Assembly: GCA_001418405.1 (NCBI GenBank)
Contig: LIQL01000216.1
Coordinates: forward strand, 1-34,513
From: Streptomyces diastatochromogenes
Lineage (GTDB): Bacteria; Actinomycetota; Actinomycetes; Streptomycetales; Streptomycetaceae
Direction: 5' to 3'
Length of the DNA stretch: 34,513 nucleotides
Part shown: positions 1 through 7,752 of the stretch, one piece after another
How positions within the stretch are numbered: position 1 is the first letter of the stretch
Layout of the letters: each line of letters opens with the position of its first letter
Translations under genes and position numbers: made by a program
Notes under the pieces: generated by a model
What the model saw: the letters and a program-made list of their open reading frames with translations, nothing else
What the model was told of the DNA's origin: nothing
Databases searched by the model: none

Positions 1-25
1 GCCCCCGCCCCTCGCCGCCCCGCCC

Positions 26-949
26 TCACCCCCCTTGCGTCGCCTCGCGCACGATGTGCTCGCAGAGTTCGTGGGTCTTCAGGGCGTCGGCGGCGCTCAC
101 GGTCTCGCCGGCGCGGACCGTGTCGAGGAAGGCGAGCACGACCTGCTCGATGCCGCGCTGTCGGGCGACCGGCTCCCAGTCGCCGCGTCGGCGGACGGTG
201 GGCTGGCCCTTGTGGTCGATGACCTCCGCGAGGTTCACGACCTCGCGCTTGGTGTCCCCTCCGGACACTTCGAGGCGTTCCTCGGCCGAACCGCTGCGGC
301 GGTTCATGATGCCGATCGCGGTGAACCCGTCGTGCCCGGGCAGGCGTCCGTCGCCGGAGAGTTGGAGCACCACCTGGTCCATCAGCCCGTCCCGGACCCG
401 GGCCCGGACGTCGATGTGGTCGATCTCGCCCGGCGCGAGGAACCGCAGGGTGTCCACGACGTGGATGAAGTCGTCCAGGACGAGCGTGCGCGGGTCCTCG
501 GGCAAACCGGTGCGGTTCTTCTGCATCAGGATCAGCTCGCGGGGGTGCTCGCGGCACTGCGCGTAGCCGGGGGCGTGGCGGCGGTTGAAGCCGACGGCCA
601 GGCTGACGCCGCGCTGCTCGGCGAGGGCGACGATCCGCCGGGTGTCGGCGAGGTCGTAGGCGATCGGCTTGTCCACGTAGGTCGGCACCCCGGCCTCGAT
701 CAACCGGGTCACGATCTCCGGGTGGGCGACCGTCGCGGCGTGCACGAAGACGGCGTCCGGGGCGACCGCCAGCAGCGAGTCGAGGTCGGTGTGGAGGTGC
801 GAGGCGCTCAGCCGGTAGGCGTCGCCGGCCTGTTGGAGGGCGGCCGGGTTGCGGGTCTGCAGGTGCAGCTCGATCCCGGGCCGTGCGCCCAACACGGGCA
901 GGTACGCCTTCCGTGCGATGTCGCCGAGTCCGATGCAGCCGACCTTCAC
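26..949 (-). CDS. Gfo/Idh/MocA-family NAD(P)-dependent oxidoreductase
   Basis: Likely a cytosolic NAD(P)-dependent sugar or polyol-type dehydrogenase; the substrate cannot be read from sequence. The 307-residue product opens with a Rossmann strand and glycine-rich loop (VGCIGLGDIARK, residues 3-14). It has the family's DKP motif (EKP in most members) at about 93-95 and a GFNRRHAPGY segment near 120, then the usual C-terminal substrate domain. I chose the GTG at 949 because GGGAGA lies about 7 nt upstream and the protein then begins at the first beta strand; an upstream in-frame ATG at 1012 would add 21 low-complexity residues. It follows the FAD monooxygenase gene by 69 nt on the same strand, so the two are probably co-transcribed from the promoter region near 2285-2359. 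Family is confident; pathway is unknown. Confidence 0.85.
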   Translation of the reverse strand: MKVGCIGLGDIARKAYLPVLGARPGIELHLQTRNPAALQQAGDAYRLSASHLHTDLDSLLAVAPDAVFVHAATVAHPEIVTRLIEAGVPTYVDKPIAYDLADTRRIVALAEQRGVSLAVGFNRRHAPGYAQCREHPRELILMQKNRTGLPEDPRTLVLDDFIHVVDTLRFLAPGEIDHIDVRARVRDGLMDQVVLQLSGDGRLPGHDGFTAIGIMNRRSGSAEERLEVSGGDTKREVVNLAEVIDHKGQPTVRRRGDWEPVARQRGIEQVVLAFLDTVRAGETVSAADALKTHELCEHIVREATQGG

Positions 950-1018
950 GCGTCTCTCCCTTGGTTCCACGGTCCCGGTGCCCGGGTCTCGGGCGGCCGG
1001 GCGTCCGGTCATCGCAGC

Positions 1019-2230
1019 TTACGGGGCGGTCGGTGGACGCCAGTCGGCGATGCCGTCCAGAGCGCGCAGCGCGAGGTCGGGGGCCAGCCGGGCGGTGGCC
1101 GCGACCAGGGCGCCGCGCAGTGCGCAGGCGGGTCGGGACCGCCAGGTGGAGAGCCGGCCGATCCGTCCCGACCGGCGCACCACGGCCGTGGTGCGGGGCA
1201 GCCGTTGCCGGGTGTAGGCGGCGAGCGCGGCGGGGAGGGTGGCGTCCGGCGCGGCCTCGTGGGCGAGGACCACGGCGTCCTCGACGGCCTGGCAGCCGCC
1301 CTGGCCGAGGTTGGGGGTCATCGGGTGCACCGCGTCGCCGAGCAGCGCGACCCGGCCGTGGTGGAAGGCGGGCGGCGGGGCGGCCGCGGCGTGCACGTCG
1401 TTGCGCAGGACGGCGTCCGGGCCGACGGCGTCGAGGAGTTCGGGGATCGGGCGGTGCCAGGAGCCGAACCGGTGCAGGAGTTCGGCGCGCTCGTCGGCGC
1501 CGGACCGTCCGCCGCCGGGCGGGACCGCCGCGGTGGCGTAGGCGTAGATCCGCCCGTCGTGCAGCGGCAGGGTGCCCCACAGGCCGCCCGGTCCCCAGGT
1601 CTCGTGCGCGGTGTCGGGTGCGGCCAGCCCCGCGGCACCGGCGGCGGGCACCACGAAGCGCCAGGTGGTGAAGCCGGCGTAGCGGGGTGCGGGGTGGTCG
1701 GGGAAGAGCGCCCGGCGGGCGGCGGAGTGGATGCCGTCGGCGGCGACGACGAGGTCCGCGGTCAGGTCGGCGGACGCGCCGTCCGGGGCGGTGGTCCGCA
1801 CCCGGGCCGGCCGGTCGTCGCGCAGCGGATCGCCGGGGTCCACGAGGGTGGCCGGGGTGCCGGTGCGGACCGCGGTGCCGGGCAGCCGGTCGACGAGCAG
1901 CGCGATGAGGTCGGCGCGGTGGGCGATGACGACCGGCCCGCCGAACCGCCGGACGGCGGCCGCGTTGTCCGTGCGGGCCAGGAGGCGCCCGTCGGGCCGG
2001 CGGATCTCGCCGGTCAGTTGTCGGGAGGCCATGGCGCGGACCGCGTCGCCCGCGCCGATGGTGTCCAGGGCGCGCTGGGCGTTGGGGGCCAGTCCGATGC
2101 CGGCGCCGACCGGCTCCAGGGCGGCGGCCCGTTCCAGGACGGTGACCCGCCAGCCCCGCCGGTCCAGGGCCACCGCGGCGGTGAGCCCGCCGATCCCGCC
2201 GCCGATCACGATCGCGGTGCGCTGCCGCAT
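1019..2230 (-). CDS. FAD-dependent monooxygenase (PHBH-type aromatic hydroxylase family)
   Basis: A flavoprotein monooxygenase of the group that hydroxylates aromatic or polyketide-like compounds, including drug-inactivating members. In the 403-residue product I see the dinucleotide-binding loop GGGIGG at 10-15, the second FAD/NAD(P)H motif (VVAADGIHS, 161-169) and the ribityl-binding GD motif (ALLGDAVHPMTPNLGQGG, GD at 298-299). The ATG at 2230 sits 6-7 nt after GGGAGG and directly before the first beta strand, so I prefer it to the upstream ATG at 2269. The gene is divergent from a TetR-type regulator across a gap holding three palindromes. That layout is typical of a ligand-induced detoxification or catabolic enzyme under its own repressor. 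Substrate is not predictable. Confidence 0.9.
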   Translation of the reverse strand: MRQRTAIVIGGGIGGLTAAVALDRRGWRVTVLERAAALEPVGAGIGLAPNAQRALDTIGAGDAVRAMASRQLTGEIRRPDGRLLARTDNAAAVRRFGGPVVIAHRADLIALLVDRLPGTAVRTGTPATLVDPGDPLRDDRPARVRTTAPDGASADLTADLVVAADGIHSAARRALFPDHPAPRYAGFTTWRFVVPAAGAAGLAAPDTAHETWGPGGLWGTLPLHDGRIYAYATAAVPPGGGRSGADERAELLHRFGSWHRPIPELLDAVGPDAVLRNDVHAAAAPPPAFHHGRVALLGDAVHPMTPNLGQGGCQAVEDAVVLAHEAAPDATLPAALAAYTRQRLPRTTAVVRRSGRIGRLSTWRSRPACALRGALVAATARLAPDLALRALDGIADWRPPTAP

Positions 2231-2284
2231 GGTGCCGCCTCCCGGTAGTCGCAGACGGGGGGCATGCACCCCGACCCCGATGTA

Positions 2285-2359
2285 ACTACATCTGTAGTGC
2301 CGAACGCCATGAGACTACACCTGTAGTGACCGGCGGAACAGGCGCACTACGGACGTAGT
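2285..2359. promoter_or_regulatory. Three tandem 14-bp palindromic operators
   Basis: The gap between the divergent monooxygenase and TetR genes holds three perfect 6-2-6 inverted repeats: ACTACATCTGTAGT (2285-2298), ACTACACCTGTAGT (2314-2327) and ACTACGGACGTAGT (2346-2359). The consensus is ACTACR-NN-YGTAGT. Centres are 29 and 32 bp apart, close to three helical turns, so bound dimers would lie on roughly the same DNA face. The most likely ligand is the adjacent TetR-type protein, repressing both itself and the monooxygenase/oxidoreductase unit. The binding partner is inferred; the repeats are directly visible. Confidence 0.85.
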
Positions 2360-2391
2360 CACCGTTGCTCGGCGCCACTAGGCTCACCTGC

Positions 2392-3009
2392 ATGAACGTC
2401 CGCAAGGCCGCCGCTTCCCCCGACCCGCTCCCCCGCCAACGGCTGATCGCCGACACCGCGCTGGACCTGCTCGCCGAGCGCGGCATGCGGGGGCTGACCC
2501 ACCGGGCCGTCGACGAGGCGGCCGGGCTGCCGCAGGGCTCCACGTCCAACCTCGCGCGGACCAGGGCGGCGCTGCTGGAGGCCGCGGTGCGGCGGCTGGC
2601 CGACCGCGAGGCGGCGGTGCTCGCCCCGGACGCGTTGCTGGGCGCCGCGGACCCGAGGGCCGCCGCCCCGGCAGCCCTGGCCGACGCCCTGGCGCGCGCC
2701 CTGCACCGCTACCTCTCGCACCACCGCGGGCTGCTGGTGGCCCGCTACGAGCTGGCGCTGGAGGCCACCCGCCGACCGGAGCTGCGAGAGGTCTACGACC
2801 GGGCCGGCCGGACCTTCCGGGAGCCCGTGGTGGCGCTGCTGACGGCGGCCGGGTCCACCGCGCCGGAGCGGCACGCGCTGGCGCTGGTGGCCTGGTGCGA
2901 CGGGGTGCTGTTCTCCTGTGTCGCGGGGCAGTTCCACGCCGCGCCGCCCACCCGGGACGCGCTGCGCGCCTCGTGCGCGGAGGTGCTCGACGGGATGCTG
3001 CGGAACTGA
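2392..3009 (+). CDS. TetR/AcrR-family transcriptional regulator
   Basis: A 205-residue DNA-binding regulator. The N-terminal helix-turn-helix spans about residues 16-62, with RQRLIADTALDLLAERG as helix 1, GLTHRAVDEAAGLPQG as the HTH and TSNLART in place of the more common YYHF-type end of the recognition helix. The rest is an alpha-helical ligand and dimerisation domain of typical length. The ATG at 2392 has no strong ribosome site and lies 33 nt after the third palindrome, so translation may be leaderless or from a short leader; a TTG at 2365 would put residues over the operator edge and is less likely. It probably represses the divergent monooxygenase operon and itself through the 2285-2359 palindromes. 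The inducer is unknown. Confidence 0.87.
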   Translation: MNVRKAAASPDPLPRQRLIADTALDLLAERGMRGLTHRAVDEAAGLPQGSTSNLARTRAALLEAAVRRLADREAAVLAPDALLGAADPRAAAPAALADALARALHRYLSHHRGLLVARYELALEATRRPELREVYDRAGRTFREPVVALLTAAGSTAPERHALALVAWCDGVLFSCVAGQFHAAPPTRDALRASCAEVLDGMLRN

Positions 3010-3032
3010 GGCGGCGGCCCGCGCGGACGCCG

Positions 3033-3596
3033 CTATCTGGTGGCCCCGGGGGCGCCCTCGATCCGTAGTTCCAGGCGCACGATCGCGGCGGTGAGGCGCC
3101 GGCGGTGCTCGCCCTCGGCGAGGGACCGCACCGAGGCGCGGGCCCGCCGGAGCTGGGCACGGGCGTCCGCCGGGCGGTCGAGTCCGGCGTAGTCGGCCGC
3201 GAGGTTGAGGTGGAGCGCGGGGAAGAACGCACGGAGCGCGGCGAACGGGTGGCGTGGGCCCGTGCCCCCGGCCGGTGCGGCGGCGGGCCGGGCTCGGGCG
3301 GGCCGCTCCGTGACGAAGCCCTCAGCGGCCGCCAGGGCCCGCAGGTCCCAGTCCAGGGCGTCCCGGGGGTCGTCCTGGGTGCCGGCCAGGTAGTGCGCGA
3401 GGGCGCAGCGGTGGAAGGCGTCGCCGCGCGGGCCGATCTCCTGCCAGAGCGCGGCGAGCCGGTTGCGGGCCTCCTCGCGGTCGCCGGCGCGGTGGAGCAT
3501 GATCGCCTGACCGAGCCGGGTCAGCACGCCGTCCTCGGGCTCCGCCTCCGGCCGCTGCTCCACCACCGCGCACTTCCCGTCGTCGCTCGCCACCAC
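3033..3596 (-). CDS. Tetratricopeptide-like helical protein
   Basis: A 187-residue protein with paired helices of TPR type: AIMLHRAGDREEARNRLAAL at about 31-50, then ALAHYLAGTQDDPRDALDWD and, after an Ala/Pro/Arg-rich linker (residues 97-115), LHLNLAADYAGLDRPADARA. Such small stand-alone TPR proteins are common in Streptomyces and usually lack an assigned role; protein-protein contact is the only safe inference. There is no signal peptide or membrane segment. The start is a GTG at 3596 with GGGGAG upstream; the adjacent upstream GTG is an equal alternative. It is convergent with the TetR gene, which ends 23 nt away, and lies downstream of ung with a 67-nt gap. Confidence 0.7.
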   Translation of the reverse strand: MVASDDGKCAVVEQRPEAEPEDGVLTRLGQAIMLHRAGDREEARNRLAALWQEIGPRGDAFHRCALAHYLAGTQDDPRDALDWDLRALAAAEGFVTERPARARPAAAPAGGTGPRHPFAALRAFFPALHLNLAADYAGLDRPADARAQLRRARASVRSLAEGEHRRRLTAAIVRLELRIEGAPGATR

Positions 3597-3663
3597 CGGC
3601 TCCCCCGACGCTAACCGCCACCGGGACGCTCCGCGCGACGTGCGCGACCTGCCGGGCGGCCGG

Positions 3664-4344
3664 TCAGCCCAGGTCGGGGATGCGCCAGTCGACGGGGGCG
3701 TGGCCCTGGGCGGCGATCGCCTCGTTGATCTGGGTGAAGGGACGGGAGCCGAAGAACTTCTTCGCGGAGAGCGGGGAGGGGTGGGCGCCCTGCACCACGG
3801 CGTGCCGCTCCTCGTCGATCAGTGGGAGCTTCTTCTTGGCGTAGTTGCCCCACAGGACGAAGACCGCCGGGTCGGGGCGGGAGGCGACGGCGCGGATCAC
3901 CGCGTCGGTGACCTTCTCCCAGCCCTTGCCCTTGTGGGAGTTGGCCTCGCCCTCGCGGACCGTGAGCACGGCGTTCAGCAGCAGGACGCCCTGCTGGGCC
4001 CACGGCATCAGATAGCCGTTGTCCGGAACCGGGTGGCCGAGCTCCTCCTTCATCTCCTTGTAGATGTTCCGCAGCGACGGGGGCGTCTTGACCCCGGGCT
4101 GCACGGAGAAGCACAGGCCGTGCCCCTGGCCGGGGCCGTGGTACGGGTCCTGGCCGAGGACGAGCACCTTCACCTGGTCGTAGGGCGTGGCCTCCAGCGC
4201 CGCGAAGACCTGCTCGCGGGGCGGGTAGACCGGCCCCGCCGCCCGCTCCTGCTCGACGAAGTCGATCAGCTCCTTGAAGTAGGGCTTCTCCAACTCCTCG
4301 CCCAGGACCCCGCGCCAGGACTCGGGCAGCATGTCGGTGACCAC
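3664..4344 (-). CDS. ung: Uracil-DNA glycosylase, family 1
   Basis: Removes uracil arising from cytosine deamination or dUTP misincorporation, starting base-excision repair. The 226-residue product has the water-activating motif GQDPYHG (Asp65), the uracil-specificity Asn in LLLNAVLTV (about 121-129) and the DNA-minor-groove/catalytic His loop HPSPLS (188-193). These diagnose family 1 Ung and the length is normal. I chose the GTG at 4344, 8 nt after GGAGG; the ATG at 4377 would place that ribosome site inside the gene. This is a housekeeping gene and the most conserved anchor of the left part of the window. It is the middle of a leftward run of genes, with 111 nt between it and the aldo/keto reductase upstream. 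Confidence 0.97.
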   Translation of the reverse strand: MVTDMLPESWRGVLGEELEKPYFKELIDFVEQERAAGPVYPPREQVFAALEATPYDQVKVLVLGQDPYHGPGQGHGLCFSVQPGVKTPPSLRNIYKEMKEELGHPVPDNGYLMPWAQQGVLLLNAVLTVREGEANSHKGKGWEKVTDAVIRAVASRPDPAVFVLWGNYAKKKLPLIDEERHAVVQGAHPSPLSAKKFFGSRPFTQINEAIAAQGHAPVDWRIPDLG

Positions 4345-4455
4345 GTCAACAACCTCCGGTGTGCGTTCCGTTCTCATCGAGAGAACCTACCGGCGACCAC
4401 TGACAGTCCCCGAAACGGGCCGTCCGCCGACCCGCACGACAGCCTCCCCAACCCC

Positions 4456-5418
4456 TCAGGCGGTGTCCAGCCGGGCCCGCTGGTACGGGTCCAGGTCGAG
4501 GTCCAGCGCGGCCAGGCACTCGTCCAGCTGGGCCACCGAGCTGACCCCGAGCACCGGCACCACCGGCACCGGGCCGCCCATCAGCCACGCCAGCACCACC
4601 TGGTTCGCGGTGGCCCCGCACTCGGCCGCCACCTCGGCCAGCACCCGGCTGCGGACCACCGTCCCCGGGTGGTCGTAGCGCTCGGGGAGCGGTTTGTCGG
4701 GGCGGGTGTAGGCGCCCTCCATCAGGGGCGAGTAGCCCAGCAGGGTCAGGTCGGGGTGCGCGGCGGCGTAGTCGAGGAGTTCCTCGTCGGTCTCCCGTTG
4801 GAGGCCGGCCGCCGGCTCCGGGCGCGGCCGGAGGTAGGTGTGCCGCTGCTGCACGGCGCGGAAGCCGGGCAGTCCGCGGGCGGCGGCGTGCTGTCGGGCC
4901 TCGGCGAGCCGCCAGGTCGCGTGGTTGCTGGCCCCCAGCGCGCCGACCCGGCCGTCCTGGACGCATCCGGCCAGCGCCTCGACGGTCTCGGCGAGCGGGA
5001 CGGTGCGGTCCTCGACGTGCGCGTAGAAGAGGTCGACCCGTTCGGTGCCAAGGCGGCGCAGGCTGCCGTCGAGGGCGGTGCGCAGGGCGCGGGCGCCGAG
5101 CCCCTCGGCGTTGGCGGGCCAGTGGGGGCCGCGGGCCGGGTCGGGCCGGGCGCCGGCCTTGGTGGCGAGCACCGTGCGCTCGCGCGCGCGGCGGCTGCGC
5201 AACCACCGTCCGAGGACCGTCTCGCTCTCGTCGCCGGTCGCGCCGGGCACCCAGCAGGCGTAGTTGTTGGCGGTGTCGACGAACGTCCCGCCGGCGTCGG
5301 CGAAGCGGTCCAGGAGGGCGAACGCGGTCCGCTCGTCCACGGTGGTGCCGAACGGCATCGCCCCCAGGCAGAGGGCGCTGATCCGCGGTCCGTCGCCGCC
5401 GAGCGTGCGGTGGTGCAT
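4456..5418 (-). CDS. Aldo/keto reductase
   Basis: A 320-residue NADPH-dependent carbonyl reductase with the (beta/alpha)8 fold. The catalytic tetrad is present: Asp48 and Tyr53 in DTANNYACW, Lys87 in LATKAGA and His134 in FYAHVED. The cofactor end (PVLGVSSVAQLDECLAAL) matches the family's C-terminal phosphate-binding segment. The ATG at 5418 lies 5 nt after GGGAGA; an in-frame ATG at 5508 would add 30 low-complexity residues and has no reason to be used. It is read in the same direction as the two SDR genes upstream, with a 136-nt gap that may hold its own promoter. The natural substrate is not evident. Confidence 0.9.
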   Translation of the reverse strand: MHHRTLGGDGPRISALCLGAMPFGTTVDERTAFALLDRFADAGGTFVDTANNYACWVPGATGDESETVLGRWLRSRRARERTVLATKAGARPDPARGPHWPANAEGLGARALRTALDGSLRRLGTERVDLFYAHVEDRTVPLAETVEALAGCVQDGRVGALGASNHATWRLAEARQHAAARGLPGFRAVQQRHTYLRPRPEPAAGLQRETDEELLDYAAAHPDLTLLGYSPLMEGAYTRPDKPLPERYDHPGTVVRSRVLAEVAAECGATANQVVLAWLMGGPVPVVPVLGVSSVAQLDECLAALDLDLDPYQRARLDTA

Positions 5419-5554
5419 GGCGTCTCTCCCTGACAGGTCCCTGGACACGAGTGGTGCCGGCCCCGCGTCGGGACCGGCACCACGGACTCTGCCGCTTGGA
5501 GTGCACACGAAGGCAAGCCCGGTCGGGGCCGCCCGCGCCGGCGCCCCCGGGCCG

Positions 5555-6325
5555 TCACACCCCGGCGTTCAGGAACAGTCCGCCGTCGACGACGAGCGAC
5601 TGCCCGGTGATCCAGCCGGCCGCCTCGGACAGCAGGAAGGCCGCGGCCCCGCCGATGTCCTCCGGGACGCCCAGCCGCCCCATCGGGTAGCCGGCCGCCG
5701 CCTCCTCCTCGCGGTTCTCGTAGAGCGCCGCGGCGAACTTGGTCTTGATCACCGCGGGGGCGATGGAGTTGACCCGCACCACCGGTGCGAACTCGTGGGC
5801 CAGCTGGAGGGTGAGGTTCACCATCGCCGCCTTGCTGATCCCGTAGGCGCCGATGAACGGCGAGGGGGCGACGCCGGCGATCGAGGCGATGTTGACGATC
5901 GCGCCGCCGTTGTCCTTCTGCCAGGCGTGCCAGGTGCGTTGGGCGAAGCCCAGCGCCGAGACGACGTTGGTCTCGAAGACCTTGCGCGCCACGTTGAGGT
6001 CGAGGTCGGCGATCGGGCCGAACACCGGGTTCGTTCCGGCGTTGTTGACGAGGTAGTCGACCCGGCCGAAGGTCTCCATGGCCCGTTCGACGGCGGTGGC
6101 CTGGTGCGCCTCGTCGTGCGCCTTGCCGGCGATGGTGAGCACCCGGTCGGCACCCAGCTTCCCGGCCGCCTCCTTCAGGGCGTCCTCGTTGCGACCGGTG
6201 ATGACGACCCGGTCCCCGCGGGCGATCAGGGCCTCGGCGATGCCGTACCCGATGCCGCGGCTGGCCCCGGTGATCAGGGCGACCTTGCCGGAGGGCTCGG
6301 GGAGCCCGCTGTCCTGCGCTGTCAT
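5555..6325 (-). CDS. Short-chain dehydrogenase/reductase
   Basis: A 256-residue classical SDR. Visible motifs are the cofactor loop TGASRGIG (19-26), NNAG (94-97), catalytic Ser148 and the YxxxK pair Tyr161/Lys165, all correctly spaced. The C-terminal GQSLVVDGG segment is also typical. It probably reduces a keto or 3-oxoacyl group with NAD(P)H. The ATG at 6325 is preceded by AGGAGG. It starts 43 nt after the stop of the FabG-like gene, so the two SDR genes very likely form one operon with the FabG-like gene first. Two tandem SDRs suggest consecutive or alternative steps on related acyl substrates, which is inference. Confidence 0.92.
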   Translation of the reverse strand: MTAQDSGLPEPSGKVALITGASRGIGYGIAEALIARGDRVVITGRNEDALKEAAGKLGADRVLTIAGKAHDEAHQATAVERAMETFGRVDYLVNNAGTNPVFGPIADLDLNVARKVFETNVVSALGFAQRTWHAWQKDNGGAIVNIASIAGVAPSPFIGAYGISKAAMVNLTLQLAHEFAPVVRVNSIAPAVIKTKFAAALYENREEEAAAGYPMGRLGVPEDIGGAAAFLLSEAAGWITGQSLVVDGGLFLNAGV

Positions 6326-6368
6326 GTCGAGTCCTCCTGCTCCTGTGCTCCTGCGGTCGGTCGGGCGG

Positions 6369-7130
6369 TCAGCAGAGCGGGCCGCCGGCGACGTACAGGA
6401 CCTGGCCGGAGACGAAGCCGGCCGACTCGGCGGTGAAGAAGGCGACCGCGTTGGCGATGTCGTCGGGGTTGCCGACGCGCTGCACCGGGATCTGGGTGGC
6501 GGCCGCGGTCTTGAAGTCCTCGAAGTCCATGCCGACCCGCTCGGCGGTGGCGGCGGTCATGTCGGTGGCGATGAAGCCGGGGGCGACGGCGTTCGCGGTG
6601 ACGCCGAACTTGCCGAGCTCGATGGCGAGGGTCTTGGTGAAGCCCTGCAGACCGGCCTTGGCCGCCGAGTAGTTGACCTGGCCGCGGTTGCCGAGCGCCG
6701 AGCTGGAGGAGAGGTTGACGATCCGCCCGAACTTCGCGTCCACCATGTGCTTCTGACAGGCCCGCGACATCAGGAACGCACCGCGCAGGTGCACGCTCAT
6801 GACCGTGTCCCAGTCGGTGTCGGTCATCTTGAACAGCAGGTTGTCGCGGAGCACACCGGCGTTGTTGACGAGGACGGTGGGCGCGCCCAGCTCCACCGCG
6901 ACGCGCTCGACCGCGGCCGCGACCTGGTCGCTGTCCGAGACGTCACAGCCGACCGCGAGGGCCTTGCCGCCGGCCGCGGTGATCTTCTCGACGGTGTCCT
7001 TGCAGGCCGCCTCGTCGAGGTCGAGTACGGCGACGGCGCGGCCTTCGGCGGCCAGGCGGACGGCGGTGGCCGCGCCGATGCCGCGGGCCGCGCCCGTCAC
7101 GATGGCGACGCGCTGCTCGGTGGTGGACAT
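6369..7130 (-). CDS. fabG: FabG-like 3-oxoacyl-ACP reductase / SDR
   Basis: A 253-residue SDR of the FabG group, expected to reduce a beta-keto thioester with NADPH. Motifs: TGAARGIG (12-19), NNAG (89-92), catalytic Ser141, Tyr154 and Lys158 (YSAAK), and the GFIATDMT segment that follows the sixth strand in FabG proteins. The C-terminus SGQVLYVAGGPLC ends in Cys, as in a recognised Streptomyces FabG subgroup. The ATG at 7130 has GAGGAG about 8 nt upstream; a longer reading from 7256 covers the untranslated leader and its palindrome. It is the first gene of a leftward operon. A terminator upstream at 7301-7335 insulates it from the HipA-like unit. FabG paralogues are common, so this need not be the essential fatty-acid synthase enzyme. 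Confidence 0.88.
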   Translation of the reverse strand: MSTTEQRVAIVTGAARGIGAATAVRLAAEGRAVAVLDLDEAACKDTVEKITAAGGKALAVGCDVSDSDQVAAAVERVAVELGAPTVLVNNAGVLRDNLLFKMTDTDWDTVMSVHLRGAFLMSRACQKHMVDAKFGRIVNLSSSSALGNRGQVNYSAAKAGLQGFTKTLAIELGKFGVTANAVAPGFIATDMTAATAERVGMDFEDFKTAAATQIPVQRVGNPDDIANAVAFFTAESAGFVSGQVLYVAGGPLC

Positions 7131-7187
7131 GCGGGTTCTCCTCACCCTCGATCGTCGAAAAACCTCGAACACCTGGACCGGCGGTCG

Positions 7188-7219
7188 ACCCCGATCCGAT
7201 CGGGGTGAGCAACCGCTTA
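7188..7219. promoter_or_regulatory. Palindrome and TRAGC-N4-GCTTA site upstream of fabG
   Basis: Upstream of the FabG-like gene two elements abut. ACCCCGAT-CCG-ATCGGGGT (7188-7206) is a perfect 8-3-8 inverted repeat, and TGAGC-AACC-GCTTA (7206-7219) is a near-perfect 5-4-5 repeat. The second resembles the short AGC/GCT dyads bound by TetR-family regulators of acyl-CoA and fatty-acid genes in actinobacteria. They share base 7206. The first could form an RNA hairpin in the leader, the second an operator over the promoter; roles are inferred. Confidence 0.5.
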
Positions 7220-7300
7220 GTAGCCTCAGCAGGGCTGACGCTAGAAGCCCGACCACCCCCTGTCAACGCCCCACCACCGCACACCCGCCGCGAACGACAC

Positions 7301-7335
7301 GTGGGGCGGGCCCCCAAAAGGGAGGCCCGCCCCAC
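7301..7335 (-). terminator. Strong hairpin terminator after the DUF3037 gene
   Basis: A perfect 12-bp stem (GTGGGGCGGGCC, 7301-7312, with its complement at 7324-7335) encloses an 11-base loop that can add a further CCC/GGG pairing around AAAA. It starts 22 nt beyond the DUF3037 stop and separates that unit from the fabG promoter region. There is no T-run, as is usual for Streptomyces. Confidence 0.8.
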
Positions 7336-7356
7336 ACACCGCGCGCCCACGCGCGC

Positions 7357-7752
7357 TCAGCGCACCAGCAGCTCCAACAGCCGCTCCGCCTCCACGGCGG
7401 GGTCGGTGGTCAGCCCGGTGTGCACCGGGCCCGGTTGGACGATGGTGCTGCGCGGCGCGATCAGCCAGCGGAAGCGCTGCCCCGGGTCCTCGCCCGACGC
7501 CTGGCCGGCCCGCGCGCCCCCTGCGCAGATGCCCTCCACGGCGCACAGCGCGGCCCGCACGCCGGCCACGTCCACCGTGGGGTCCAGCGCCAGCAGCCGG
7601 GCCTCGTCCAGGTGGGTGCGGGCCTCGACGAACCGCCGCGCCCGGCAGTACACCACCACCCCCGCGTTGATCATCTCCCCGCGCTCGACCCGCGGGACGA
7701 CCTTCAGCAACGCGTACTCGAAGACGTCGCGCCCGTTGTGCAGTCCACTCAC
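7357..7752 (-). CDS. DUF3037 family protein
   Basis: A 131-residue protein that begins with the family's recognisable opening (FEYALLKVVPRVERGEMINAGV, about residues 11-32), continues with YCRARRF and ARTHLDEARLLALDP, and ends in a basic/hydrophobic tail. DUF3037 proteins have no established biochemical function but are often encoded beside HipA-like kinases. The GTG start at 7752 lies 8 nt after GGAGGG and shares the bases GTGA with the kinase stop codon, so translation is coupled. An upstream in-frame reading to 8130 is only a shadow of the kinase gene. Because the pair is overlapping and co-directional, this protein is a candidate partner, substrate or antidote of the kinase; that role is inference. 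Confidence 0.8.
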   Translation of the reverse strand: MSGLHNGRDVFEYALLKVVPRVERGEMINAGVVVYCRARRFVEARTHLDEARLLALDPTVDVAGVRAALCAVEGICAGGARAGQASGEDPGQRFRWLIAPRSTIVQPGPVHTGLTTDPAVEAERLLELLVR

